From a bacterium (GTDB lineage: Bacteria > UBP6 > UBA1177), in the NCBI GenBank assembly GCA_017645765.1, contig JAGCNV010000040.1, forward strand, positions 35,294-99,293: a stretch of DNA of 64,000 nucleotides. The letters are read 5' to 3'. The position numbers were made by a program, and so were the translations under genes. Below are positions 52,886-61,304 of the stretch, one piece after another; positions within the stretch are counted from its first letter, which is position 1, and every line of letters starts with the position of its first letter. Under the pieces are notes generated by a model. The model saw only the letters and a list, made by a program, of their open reading frames with translations, was not told the origin of the DNA and did no database searches.

Positions 52886-53935
52886 ATGAAAAAACTGTTG
52901 ATTTTGTTATCTGTTTCAGTTTTTCTTTTTGCTGCATGCATTGAAAAGGAAGAAGTTCAGGAGCAGTCGGCTCCGGTTGAAAAGAAACCTGTCGTTGCCG
53001 TTACGGAAGCAAAAGAGGAGAAATATTCCCCTGTTCTTGAGTTCGGCGGCTCGTTCAAGCCTTTCAGAGAGGCAAACCTTTCGGCAAGAATGCCCGGAAA
53101 AATCAAGAAGATCCACTACCGCGAAGGGGCGACAGTTCCAAAAGGATCGGTTATCGTAACACTTTCAGGAGAGATGGCGGAAGCGGCCGAAGCCGAGCTC
53201 GAAGCAGTCGAAAAAGACTACGAAAGAGTGAAAGACCTCGTTGATTCCGGCGTTCTGCCGCAGCAACAGCTGGATCACCTCGAAGCTAAACTCAACGCGT
53301 CGAAAGCAAAAGTCAAAATGACTAAGGAAAATATGGAAATCATCGCTCCGTTCGACGGAATGGTAGCAGAACACATGCTCAGAGAAGGCGAAGAGTTCAT
53401 GCTTCTGAACCCCGGTCTTACTCCCGGTTTCTCACATGCAAACGGTATCATCAGATTTATGGATTTAAGCAGGCTTTTCCTTGAAATTCAGGTTGACGAG
53501 AAAGAACTTCCGCTCATCCAGAAAATAAAGGATATAGAAGTCGTTGCCGATGCTTACCCCGACACGAAAATCAAAGGAAAAATCTATTCGACTGAAACGC
53601 TTGTCTCGGTAATTTCGAGAACGGCGGTAGTCAAAATCGAGATAAACAACGCGAAAAAACTGATAAAACCCGGTATGTTCGGCAGAGTAAAAATCTCTCT
53701 TCCCGAAGTCAAGGCCGTCATGGTTCCGCGTCTTGCAGTAGCGCGTCAGGCCGGAACAAACCAGCATTACCTTTTTGTCGTCGAAAACAATATCGCGCTC
53801 AGAAAAGAGGTCGAAATCCTCGAAGATCTGGGCGATTTCTACGCAGTCAAAGGAGTTGAAAGCGGCGAAACGGTTGTCAGTGCCGGGAAAACAAAACTTA
53901 AAGACAATATTCCTGTTACTGTCAGCAGCAAGTAG
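52886..53935 (+). CDS. RND efflux periplasmic adaptor lipoprotein
   Basis: 349 residues with lipoprotein signal (LFAAC, lipid on C18). The order of parts is that of MFP/AcrA proteins: lipoyl half (KIHYREGATVPKGSVI), a short coiled-coil hairpin (about 90-150), second lipoyl half (IIAPFDGMVAEHMLREGE), beta-barrel and membrane-proximal domain. It bridges the inner-membrane pump and the TolC-type channel. 8 bp before the pump gene. Confidence 0.93.
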   Translation: MKKLLILLSVSVFLFAACIEKEEVQEQSAPVEKKPVVAVTEAKEEKYSPVLEFGGSFKPFREANLSARMPGKIKKIHYREGATVPKGSVIVTLSGEMAEAAEAELEAVEKDYERVKDLVDSGVLPQQQLDHLEAKLNASKAKVKMTKENMEIIAPFDGMVAEHMLREGEEFMLLNPGLTPGFSHANGIIRFMDLSRLFLEIQVDEKELPLIQKIKDIEVVADAYPDTKIKGKIYSTETLVSVISRTAVVKIEINNAKKLIKPGMFGRVKISLPEVKAVMVPRLAVARQAGTNQHYLFVVENNIALRKEVEILEDLGDFYAVKGVESGETVVSAGKTKLKDNIPVTVSSK

Positions 53936-53943
53936 GTGCAGCC

Positions 53944-56900
53944 ATGAGAATCTCACAGATTGCTGTTAAAAAGCCTGTCACGATATCGATGATATTCACA
54001 GGCATTCTGATTTTCGGTCTGCTCGCGTTCTACGCACTCAAACTCGATATTCTTCCTGAAGTCGAATATCCTTCGCTCACAGTTGTCACGATTCTTCCGG
54101 GTGCATCTTCGGAAGATGTCGAGCAGCAGGTAACAAAACCGCTTGAAAAACAGCTTGCCGGCGTTCCCAAAATCAAGTCGCTGAAGTCTGTTTCCAAGGA
54201 AAACGTCAGCTTCGTCATGCTTGAGTTCAACTTCGGAACAGAGATCGGCGATGCTACAAACGATGTCCGAGACAGAATCGACCCCGTCAAGAAGGTTCTT
54301 CCGTCCTACGCTTACGATCCGGCGATCATCAAAGTCGACAGCTCGATGGTTCCCGTCATCATGTACGGTATCTCGGCGAAAGAAAGCGCGATGGGACTTG
54401 CAAAAATCATCGACGACAGAATCGAAGGAAGGCTGAAACAGGTTGACGGAATCGGCGGACTTATCACTCTCGGCGCGCCGAAAAGAGAGATCGAGATAAT
54501 TGTTGACCCGGTAAAACTCCGTTCGAGCGGAATTTCTGTCGCAACGATCGCAAAACTCCTTGAAACCCAGAATATTTCAGTCCCCGGCGGCAGCATCAAA
54601 ACAGGCGGAATGGACCTTTCGGTGCGTGTTCCGGCAGAATTCGAGTCGGTTGACGAAATCGGCGCAATCATGATCCCCGCGAAAGACGGCAGCATGGTAA
54701 AACTTTCGACTCTCGCCGAAATCAGAGACAAACTGAAAGAGCAGGATTTCACAGCAAGCGCGAAAGGAAAGACGATGGCCGTCATCATGACGCAGAAACA
54801 GAGCGGTGCAAACACTCTCGAAGTCGCGAGAAACATCAAGGCGGCTATGGAAGAGATCCGCAAAAATGTTCCATCCGACGTTGTCATCGAAGAACTCAAC
54901 GACACTTCGGAAGTCATCGAAATGTCGATAAAAAACCTGGGAACAACTGCGGCTTACGCGGCTATTTTCGTCATTTTAGTCATTCTCGTTTTCCTCAGAG
55001 AATGGAGAGGAAGCCTCATCATTACGCTCACGATCCCCTTCTCGCTCATCATCGGTCTTATTTTCATGTATGTTTTCGGATATACGATAAACATTTTCTC
55101 GCTGATGGCACTTTCGATCACACTCGGTATGGTCGTCGACAACACCGTCGTCGTATTTGAAAACATCACGCGGCATATAGAGGAAGGTTCGCGTCCGGCG
55201 GAAGCGGCAATTTTCGGTGCAGGGGAAATGACTTCGGCTATCTCTTCTTCGACTCTGACAACAGTCGCGGTTTTCATCCCGCTTGCTTTTGTCAGCGGAA
55301 TCGTCGGACTTCTCTTCAAACAGCTCGCTTTCGTAGCATCTGTCACAATCGCGGCGTCGCTGCTCGTCTCGCTCTCCCTCGCTCCGATGCTGAGTTCTGT
55401 TCTCATGAAGAGAAAAGTAAAGGAGAAAAAACACGGATTTCTCTACAACGCTTCGGAAAAGCTCTTTGTTTTTGTAGAGCAGATCTATAAATCGCTTCTC
55501 GGGCTCAACATAAAATTCAGATGGGTTGTCGTTATTGTTGTCGCTGCAGTATTCTTCTTCACTATTAAAGCGGGTTTAAGCACAGGAACCGACTACATTC
55601 CTGAGTTCGATATGGGCGATATGGTTGCAACCGCTGAGCTTGAATCGAGCGTTGACCCTGAGCGCACTGTCGAAGTCGCCAAAAAAATCGAGGAAATCGT
55701 CAAAAGGAACATCAATCCCGAAGATGTCAGAACATACTACTCGATCACAGGCCAGACTGACAGCGGTCTTCTTTCGCTTTTCGGATTTTCGGAAGGCAAG
55801 AACGTCGCAACAATCATGGCAAAGATTGTAAACCGTAACAAACGAACCTACCACATCAAGGAAGTTGCGGCAAAAATCAGAAAAGAAGCTGAAGAAATCC
55901 CGGAAGTCGTTTCGTTCTCGATGAATGCAGGATCGCTTCTCCAGAGCGCAATGCTCGGCTCGAGCAAACCGATCGAAATCAAAATAACGGGTCACGACCT
56001 CGACAAACTTACCGAAACAAGCGACCGCCTTCAGAAAATACTTGAGGAACAGCCTTACCTTCAGGATATCGAATCCACTGCCGACAGAGGCAAACCCGAA
56101 ATCACCGTAAAATTCGACAGAGTCAAACTTGCGAGACTCGGAATCAATGCAGGAATGGCGGCGCTTGCGGTTCGAGAGAGCCTTTACGGAGCTGAATCTG
56201 GCGAATACAAGCAGGACAACGACGAATACAAAATCGTGATCCGCTACAACAAGGAAAAACGCAATAAAATAAGTGACTTGAGAAATATCATGCTCACTTC
56301 GGCAACGGGCGAGCTCATTCCGCTCAGCGCAGTAGGAATCATCGAGGAAACAAGCGGTCCGACAAAGATTCTCCACGAAACACAGCAGAGGATCGTCTAT
56401 CTGAAACTCGGTCTCAACAACATCTCGCTCGGTGAAGCTGCGAAAAACGTCACGGATATCATCAAAAACGAGACTATCGATCCTGATGTCTACATTGAGC
56501 TCGGCGGCCAGGTTGTTGACCAGCAGTCAACTTTCGGCGACATGAAGATCCTTTTCCTGATAAGCCTTTTCCTGATTTACGCAATTATGGCGAGCCAGTT
56601 CGAATCGCTCAGGGATCCGTTCATCATCATGTTCACCGTTCCCCTTTCGATTATCGGCGTCATCTGGGCGTTCATCCTTACCGGAACCACTCTGAGCGCG
56701 GTAACATTCGTCGGAGTCATCATGCTTTTAGGTATCGTCGTCAACAACGGTATCGTTCTTGTTGACTACACGAACCTTCTGCGCGGAAGAGGATATACGA
56801 TTGTCGAAGCGATCAAGGAAGGCGGCAGATCGAGACTTCGTCCCGTTTTAATGACGGCAATCACGACGATCATCGGTATGGTTCCGATGGCGCTTAACAA

Positions 56901-57081
56901 CGGCGCAGGATCTGAAATCTGGAAGCCTCTTGGAATCACGGTTATCGGCGGACTTACGGTTTCTACTCTCGTAACGCTGCTTCTAATTCCTGCGATTTAT
57001 GCAATTATGCACACAAGAGAGATGATCAAAGAAGCCAAAGCTGCAAAAGCAGCGGCTGAGGCTGAAGGAGGTGCAAAATGA
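53944..57081 (+). CDS. RND efflux pump, inner-membrane subunit (AcrB/HAE type)
   Basis: 1045 residues, typical length. Twelve membrane helices in two halves, each with a large periplasmic domain. The first helix follows VKKPVTISMIF. The helix 4 motif is ITLGMVVDNTVVVFENI, with a single Asp followed by Asn, as in several HAE-type pumps of anaerobes, rather than the Asp-Asp of AcrB. The metal-export Glu/Met pattern of CzcA was not seen, so a drug or lipid-like substrate is more likely. The stop overlaps the next start (ATGA). Confidence 0.94.
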   Translation: MRISQIAVKKPVTISMIFTGILIFGLLAFYALKLDILPEVEYPSLTVVTILPGASSEDVEQQVTKPLEKQLAGVPKIKSLKSVSKENVSFVMLEFNFGTEIGDATNDVRDRIDPVKKVLPSYAYDPAIIKVDSSMVPVIMYGISAKESAMGLAKIIDDRIEGRLKQVDGIGGLITLGAPKREIEIIVDPVKLRSSGISVATIAKLLETQNISVPGGSIKTGGMDLSVRVPAEFESVDEIGAIMIPAKDGSMVKLSTLAEIRDKLKEQDFTASAKGKTMAVIMTQKQSGANTLEVARNIKAAMEEIRKNVPSDVVIEELNDTSEVIEMSIKNLGTTAAYAAIFVILVILVFLREWRGSLIITLTIPFSLIIGLIFMYVFGYTINIFSLMALSITLGMVVDNTVVVFENITRHIEEGSRPAEAAIFGAGEMTSAISSSTLTTVAVFIPLAFVSGIVGLLFKQLAFVASVTIAASLLVSLSLAPMLSSVLMKRKVKEKKHGFLYNASEKLFVFVEQIYKSLLGLNIKFRWVVVIVVAAVFFFTIKAGLSTGTDYIPEFDMGDMVATAELESSVDPERTVEVAKKIEEIVKRNINPEDVRTYYSITGQTDSGLLSLFGFSEGKNVATIMAKIVNRNKRTYHIKEVAAKIRKEAEEIPEVVSFSMNAGSLLQSAMLGSSKPIEIKITGHDLDKLTETSDRLQKILEEQPYLQDIESTADRGKPEITVKFDRVKLARLGINAGMAALAVRESLYGAESGEYKQDNDEYKIVIRYNKEKRNKISDLRNIMLTSATGELIPLSAVGIIEETSGPTKILHETQQRIVYLKLGLNNISLGEAAKNVTDIIKNETIDPDVYIELGGQVVDQQSTFGDMKILFLISLFLIYAIMASQFESLRDPFIIMFTVPLSIIGVIWAFILTGTTLSAVTFVGVIMLLGIVVNNGIVLVDYTNLLRGRGYTIVEAIKEGGRSRLRPVLMTAITTIIGMVPMALNNGAGSEIWKPLGITVIGGLTVSTLVTLLLIPAIYAIMHTREMIKEAKAAKAAAEAEGGAK

Positions 57082-57398
57082 AATTTGTTTATATAAGCTG
57101 CAATATTTCCAAACTCGAACAGCTGACAGAAGAAATCAGAAATCTCGGCTTAAAGACTTTCCAGATCGTTGAGGACACGGCAGGCTCTTTCGATAACGGC
57201 AACCCGAGAATGAACACTTCGGTATGGCCCGGCACGAACGCGGTTGTTTTCCTTCAAGTCACGCCTGAAAAATGCAGAGAAATGCTTGCAACTATCCGTA
57301 GAATGAACAAGGAAATCGTAAACGAGAACGAGCGTATTCTCGCGGCGTCGTGGGAATGCGAAAATTATGTCTATTCTGATGAAGAGAAGGAGGCATAA
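57078..57398 (+). CDS. Small PII-like protein of RND operon (PG0541-like)
   Basis: 106 residues. It is a soluble alpha/beta protein with the beta-alpha-beta pattern of PII-like folds (MKFVYISCNISKLEQLTEEI ... NAVVFLQVTPEKCREMLATI). Small proteins of this kind, called PG0541-type, are found inside RND operons of anaerobes, and are thought to regulate the pump; direct evidence is lacking. It overlaps the pump stop by 4 bp and is 1 bp from the channel gene, so translation is coupled. No PII T-loop or nucleotide site can be assigned by eye. Confidence 0.75.
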   Translation: MKFVYISCNISKLEQLTEEIRNLGLKTFQIVEDTAGSFDNGNPRMNTSVWPGTNAVVFLQVTPEKCREMLATIRRMNKEIVNENERILAASWECENYVYSDEEKEA

Positions 57399-57399
57399 G

Positions 57400-58776
57400 A
57401 TGAAAAAATCAATAATTTCACTAATTTGTTTGTTGCTGGCAATTTCTCTCAATCTTAGCGCAGAAGAACTCGGTATCGACGAAATCATCTCGATTGCGAT
57501 AGAAAACAGTGAGGCAATAAAAGCCGAAGACTCGAAATCAGGCAAAGACGAATACGAGAAGAAAGCCGTTTTCATGCGCTTCTTCCCCACTATCTCGCTC
57601 GAAGCGAAACTTTTGAAACTTGAGTACTTCCCTGAACCGGAAAAGCTCACAGTCGATTTGTCGCCGATGGTGGGAATGCTCGAACAGTCGATCAACGATT
57701 CCATTCCGCTTCAGATCGACCTTCCCGATCAGCTTCCTCCGATGGAAATCGATCTTGGCGTGCCGACACACCAGAGAACGCTTGATCTCACGGTCGTACA
57801 GCCGCTTACTCCGCTCTGGGGAATCTATCACGGTTACAAAGCGCTTGAACTGAAATCAGAGATTACGAAACTGAAATCGGAACTTACGAAGGACAAAATC
57901 AAGCTCGAAATCGTCAAAATCTACAACTCCTACAACATGCTGAGCGACATTCTGAAACTTTTGGACGAATCATTCGAACAGCTTGACCGCTACGAGAAAA
58001 ACGCCGAAAAATTTCATAAGGCAGGACTTATCGACGAAACCGCGCTCTACAAAATCAAAGTCGAAAGAGCGGCTCTCGAAGTCGAAAAAGAGAAATATCT
58101 CGGCAACCAGTCGGTCATCAAAGCGGCTCTGGCGATGTTCATGAACCGCGACGAAGAGAGTTTTGAAGTAAAATACGACAAACCGGAATTCCGCGAAATC
58201 ACAAAAAGCGAAGATGAAATCATCGAAGCTCAGGCAAGCAACCGAACCGAAATGCACATGCTCGACAAAAATACAGAAATCCAAGAACATCTCAACAAAC
58301 GGGCGATACAGAACTTCATTCCGCAAGTCGGGCTCACTTTCGGGTTCAAGAAAAACTGGGATTCGACGCTCATCAACCCCGAAGGAGTCATGTTCTTCGG
58401 CGCGGTCGCAAGATGGGAATTCGGCTTCGACACAGCGAGACAGTATTACGAATATCAGGCTGTAAAAGCGTCGTCGGTCTCAACCGAACTTACGAACATC
58501 AAGCTCAAAAAGGACATGACGCTGCAGGTCAAAAAACTGATGGCCGACATCAAAGTCCTCGAAAAAGCGCTTGAACAGAACAAAACTCAGATCGAATCGG
58601 CCGAAGTCACACGCAAAATCCAGGAAGCGAAATACGAAAAGCAGATGACCACCGAAACCGAGCTTCTCAACGCACAGCTCATGGTCAAAAAATCAAAAAC
58701 CGAAGAGATCGTAAACCTCTACAAATACAAAACAGCTCTCGACGAACTTGCGATAATCACAGGAAGCGAGCTGTAA
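57400..58776 (+). CDS. TolC-family outer-membrane efflux channel
   Basis: 458 residues from the ATG at 57400 (ribosome site AAGGAGG). Signal peptide ends near NLSAEE. Two long helical hairpin halves (about 130-230 and 340-440) of the outer-membrane efflux fold, with LDLTVVQPLTPLW leading into the first. It completes the tripartite pump with the adaptor and RND protein. Last gene of the operon. Confidence 0.92.
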   Translation: MKKSIISLICLLLAISLNLSAEELGIDEIISIAIENSEAIKAEDSKSGKDEYEKKAVFMRFFPTISLEAKLLKLEYFPEPEKLTVDLSPMVGMLEQSINDSIPLQIDLPDQLPPMEIDLGVPTHQRTLDLTVVQPLTPLWGIYHGYKALELKSEITKLKSELTKDKIKLEIVKIYNSYNMLSDILKLLDESFEQLDRYEKNAEKFHKAGLIDETALYKIKVERAALEVEKEKYLGNQSVIKAALAMFMNRDEESFEVKYDKPEFREITKSEDEIIEAQASNRTEMHMLDKNTEIQEHLNKRAIQNFIPQVGLTFGFKKNWDSTLINPEGVMFFGAVARWEFGFDTARQYYEYQAVKASSVSTELTNIKLKKDMTLQVKKLMADIKVLEKALEQNKTQIESAEVTRKIQEAKYEKQMTTETELLNAQLMVKKSKTEEIVNLYKYKTALDELAIITGSEL

Positions 58777-58778
58777 GA

Positions 58779-58827
58779 TCGTGACGTCGTCACATCGTTA
58801 CATCGTTACGTCGTTACGGCGTCACGA
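58779..58827. repeat. GTTACGTC tandem repeat with terminal inverted arms
   Basis: Units CATCGTTA / CATCGTTACG / TCGTTACGGCG repeat four times. TCGTGACG at the left end and CGTCACGA at the right are perfect 8-bp inverted arms, and GTGACG-T-CGTCAC forms a small palindrome at the left. The same unit in reverse occurs at 1135-1167 and 50929-50958. It could act as the operon terminator stem, but no T-run follows. Confidence 0.6.
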
Positions 58828-58846
58828 CACCGAGCGGCGCAAAAAG

Positions 58847-58874
58847 TTGAGAAATAAAACAACAACATTAAAAT
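58847..58874 (+). promoter_or_regulatory. Promoter of the YihY-family gene
   Basis: TTGAGA (58847-58852), 16-bp spacer and TAAAAT (58869-58874), 25 bp before the chosen TTG start codon. Confidence 0.5.
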
Positions 58875-58898
58875 CGCCCGTTTTTGTTGGAGACAGTT

Positions 58899-59801
58899 TT
58901 GAACGGTATTTGGAAAAAATTTCTGGACTTTGTTGAAAGACACAAATTTCTGAAAGTTATCTGGGAAACAGGTTACAATTTTTACAACGACGACGGTTTC
59001 ACCTTCACTGCGGCAATAAGTTTCTACTTCATGCTGAGTTTCCTTCCGTTCTTAATCCTGCTCGGTGCATCACTTGGATATATAGTTGATTACATTAAGG
59101 ATATTCAAAATTTCACTTCAGAAGAACTTACCTCTTACATAATGAATTCGCTCCATATCGCTATACCTTTTTTGAGCGAGAAATATGTTTCAAGTCTGGT
59201 CGACATAGCCAACTACAAAGCGGGGCTTACTACTGTCGGTCTTCTTTCGCTCCTCGTTTCGGCGACGCTTCTTTTTTCGACTCTGCACTACTCTTTTTTC
59301 AGGATTTTCGGCGGAAAATCGATAAATTTCATCCTTTCAAGGCTCATGGGAGTCGTTTTTCTGCTGACACTTACGATAATTCTCTTTTTCGTACAGTATT
59401 TTTCGGGTATTTTCCTTTCGTTTGCCGGAAATGTCGCGCAGAAAATCCCTTATCTGCAAAGGATTGTTGATCTCATTTCTACGGGAAAAGCCTACAGTTT
59501 TGCCATTTCGACAATCGTAATAATCGCCCTTTTCCGCATTTTGATCTCATATTTCGTTTACGGCATAAAACTGAAAAAAAGCATTATCGTCTGCGGCGCG
59601 CTGCTTTTCAGCGTTCTTTGGAACGTAGCGAAATTACTATACAATTTTTACATAAACGAAATTTCAAGTTTCTCTTTTCTCTATGGTTCGGCGGCTTGGA
59701 TCATAACAAGTGTCCTCTGGATTTACTACAGCGCGCTGATTCTTCTGATTTGCATGGAATTTATAAAAACTTTGTCGAAAATTTATCCGGAAAAAAATTA
59801 A
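58899..59801 (+). CDS. YihY/BrkB-family inner-membrane protein
   Basis: 300 residues from a TTG at 58899 with GGAG 6 bases upstream; no ATG is suitably placed. Six membrane helices. Family strings are DDGFTFTAAISFYFMLSFLPFLI at the start and GSAAWIITSVLWIYYSALILL near the end. Once linked to tRNA processing (as RNase BN) and to serum resistance, but its real function is unsettled. The last four bases overlap the convergent deaminase gene. Confidence 0.9.
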   Translation: MNGIWKKFLDFVERHKFLKVIWETGYNFYNDDGFTFTAAISFYFMLSFLPFLILLGASLGYIVDYIKDIQNFTSEELTSYIMNSLHIAIPFLSEKYVSSLVDIANYKAGLTTVGLLSLLVSATLLFSTLHYSFFRIFGGKSINFILSRLMGVVFLLTLTIILFFVQYFSGIFLSFAGNVAQKIPYLQRIVDLISTGKAYSFAISTIVIIALFRILISYFVYGIKLKKSIIVCGALLFSVLWNVAKLLYNFYINEISSFSFLYGSAAWIITSVLWIYYSALILLICMEFIKTLSKIYPEKN

Positions 59802-61063
59802 CGGGTCAGGCGTGCGGCGCAGTCTGCAGCCTCTTTCAGAATATCCTCTTCGCCTTCAACGTAACGGTTTCTCATAACGAATTTTCCATTGCAGATGACT
59901 GAATCGATACAGCCTGAATCGGCAGCGTAAACCCAGTTGCTGATCAGGTCATGGCACGGAACCATGCGCTCGTCGTTCAAATTTACCAGCAGACAGTCGG
60001 CAAGTTTTCCTTCAGCAATAGTTCCTGCGTTGATCCCGTAAGCCTCAGCAACTTTCGATGTCGCCATTTCAAGCGCCTCATGCGCCGGGAGAGTCTCTGC
60101 CGAACCGCAGACTTTAGCCAGCAGAGCAGCAAATTTCATCTCTTCACGCATATCAAGGTTGTTGTTTGATGAAACTCCGTCCGTTCCGAGCGCAAGTTTT
60201 ATCCCAGCTTCAAGCAGCTTCTGAATCGGCGGGATCCCGCTTGAAAGTTTCAGGTTCGAGCACGGATTCAGCACTGCCGTTGCCCCGGAATCTGCAAAAA
60301 TTTTCATATCTTCATCTGTAAAATGAACGCAGTGCGCTGCGACGAGATTTGAACCAAGCCCGCCAAGACGTTTAAAAAGCTGAACCGGAGTGCAGCCGTA
60401 CTGCTTCATGCAGTTATCGACCTCGCTAAGAGTCTCGGAAAGATGAGTGTGGAGGATATAATTTTCAGCTTTTGCGATTTCAACGCAGCGCCTGAGTATT
60501 TTTTCACTCACGGTATAGACCGAATGAGGCATAACGACAAGTTTCACGCGCTCTGATTCTTTCGTGTGAGCCGCAAGAAAAGCAAAATTCTCTTCAAGCT
60601 CATCCGGAGGAGTCAGCATGTCTGAAATCGTGACTCCTATCGCAGCTCTGATCCCCATTTCTTCAACAACTTTCATCGTATATTCGCGGTGCCAGTACAT
60701 GTCGGAAAAGAAAACCGTGCCTGATTTTATCATTTCCAAAACGGCCAGCCTGCTTGCTATTTCGATATCTTCATCGCTGAGTTTCGCCTCGAACGGCCAG
60801 ATGTATTCGTTCAGCCAGCGCGAAAGCTCCATGTCGTCGGCATAACCGCGAAGAAGAGTCATCGCCGCATGGGTATGTCCGTTGTAAAATGCCGGAAGCA
60901 CTGCAAAATCCGTGCAGTCAACAACCTCACAGCCGTCACAATCTTCCGAAGAGACCTCATCCGCAATTTTCAAAAATTTTCCGTTCCCGATAAGAATGTC
61001 TTTGCGAACGGCTTTGCCGCCGCGGACATCAACAACTGCCGATTTAAGAAGAATTTTTTTCAT
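59798..61063 (-). CDS. mtaD: 5-methylthioadenosine/S-adenosylhomocysteine deaminase-type amidohydrolase
   Basis: 421 residues from the ATG at 61063 (GGAGAG site). An amidohydrolase of the MtaD/TrzN branch: metal pair HTH (63-65), GYADDMELSRWLNEYIWP, later HTHLSET, AAHCVHFTD and the Asp in LGTDGVSSNNNLDM. It would deaminate MTA, SAH or related purine nucleosides, with a zinc or iron ion, to recycle them. The exact substrate within the family is not certain. Confidence 0.9.
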   Translation of the reverse strand: MKKILLKSAVVDVRGGKAVRKDILIGNGKFLKIADEVSSEDCDGCEVVDCTDFAVLPAFYNGHTHAAMTLLRGYADDMELSRWLNEYIWPFEAKLSDEDIEIASRLAVLEMIKSGTVFFSDMYWHREYTMKVVEEMGIRAAIGVTISDMLTPPDELEENFAFLAAHTKESERVKLVVMPHSVYTVSEKILRRCVEIAKAENYILHTHLSETLSEVDNCMKQYGCTPVQLFKRLGGLGSNLVAAHCVHFTDEDMKIFADSGATAVLNPCSNLKLSSGIPPIQKLLEAGIKLALGTDGVSSNNNLDMREEMKFAALLAKVCGSAETLPAHEALEMATSKVAEAYGINAGTIAEGKLADCLLVNLNDERMVPCHDLISNWVYAADSGCIDSVICNGKFVMRNRYVEGEEDILKEAADCAARLTR

Positions 61064-61120
61064 TTCAAATCTCTCCATTTAGAAAAAATCGTAAATTTTT
61101 CGAATCCGTGTGGCATCTCA

Positions 61121-61143
61121 TTCCAGCACCGCATCTTCCCTGC
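61121..61143. repeat. Copy 1 of the sppA-tail repeat
   Basis: TTCCAGCACCGCATCTTCCC plus TGC matches the 3' end of the sppA-like gene (63475 onwards) at 21 of 23 bases. On the minus strand it reads RREDAVLE then TGA, against SREEAVLE and TAA in the gene. Copies lie at 61121, 62314 and 63475, about 1.19 and 1.16 kb apart. Confidence 0.65.
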
Positions 61144-61158
61144 GAAATATCCTCCAAA

Positions 61159-61232
61159 GAAACGTATCAGGTTACGTCTCTAAAACAAACCCCATTATTG
61201 TACTCAATTTTCCCGAAATTGCGAGAGAACAT
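61159..61232. repeat. Intergenic palindromic repeat, copy 2
   Basis: GAAACGTA-TCAGGT-TACGTCTC (one stem mismatch) followed by an A/T-rich stretch and GAAATTGCGAGAGAAC. Same order and spacing as 5505-5577. It lies just beside sppA-tail copy 1, upstream of the lipoprotein gene. Confidence 0.7.
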
Positions 61233-61236
61233 AAAC

Positions 61237-61264
61237 TTGTCTTTTTTCATTATTCATTTAAAAT
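61237..61264 (+). promoter_or_regulatory. Promoter of the Cys-rich lipoprotein gene
   Basis: TTGTCT (61237-61242), 16-bp spacer and TAAAAT (61259-61264), 41 bp before the ATG. It directly follows the palindromic repeat. Confidence 0.5.
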
Positions 61265-61304
61265 CTCTTGTTTTTTTTTACGATTTTGTTTTTTCAAAGC
61301 CTCT

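Noticed and set aside
55576..56376. 266-codon minus-strand frame within the RND pump gene
   Set aside because: Antisense shadow; the plus-strand pump gene is continuous and full length.
61110..61304. 65-residue extension of the Cys-rich lipoprotein
   Set aside because: It crosses the sppA-tail copy, the palindromic repeat and the promoter, and would bury the lipoprotein signal inside the protein.
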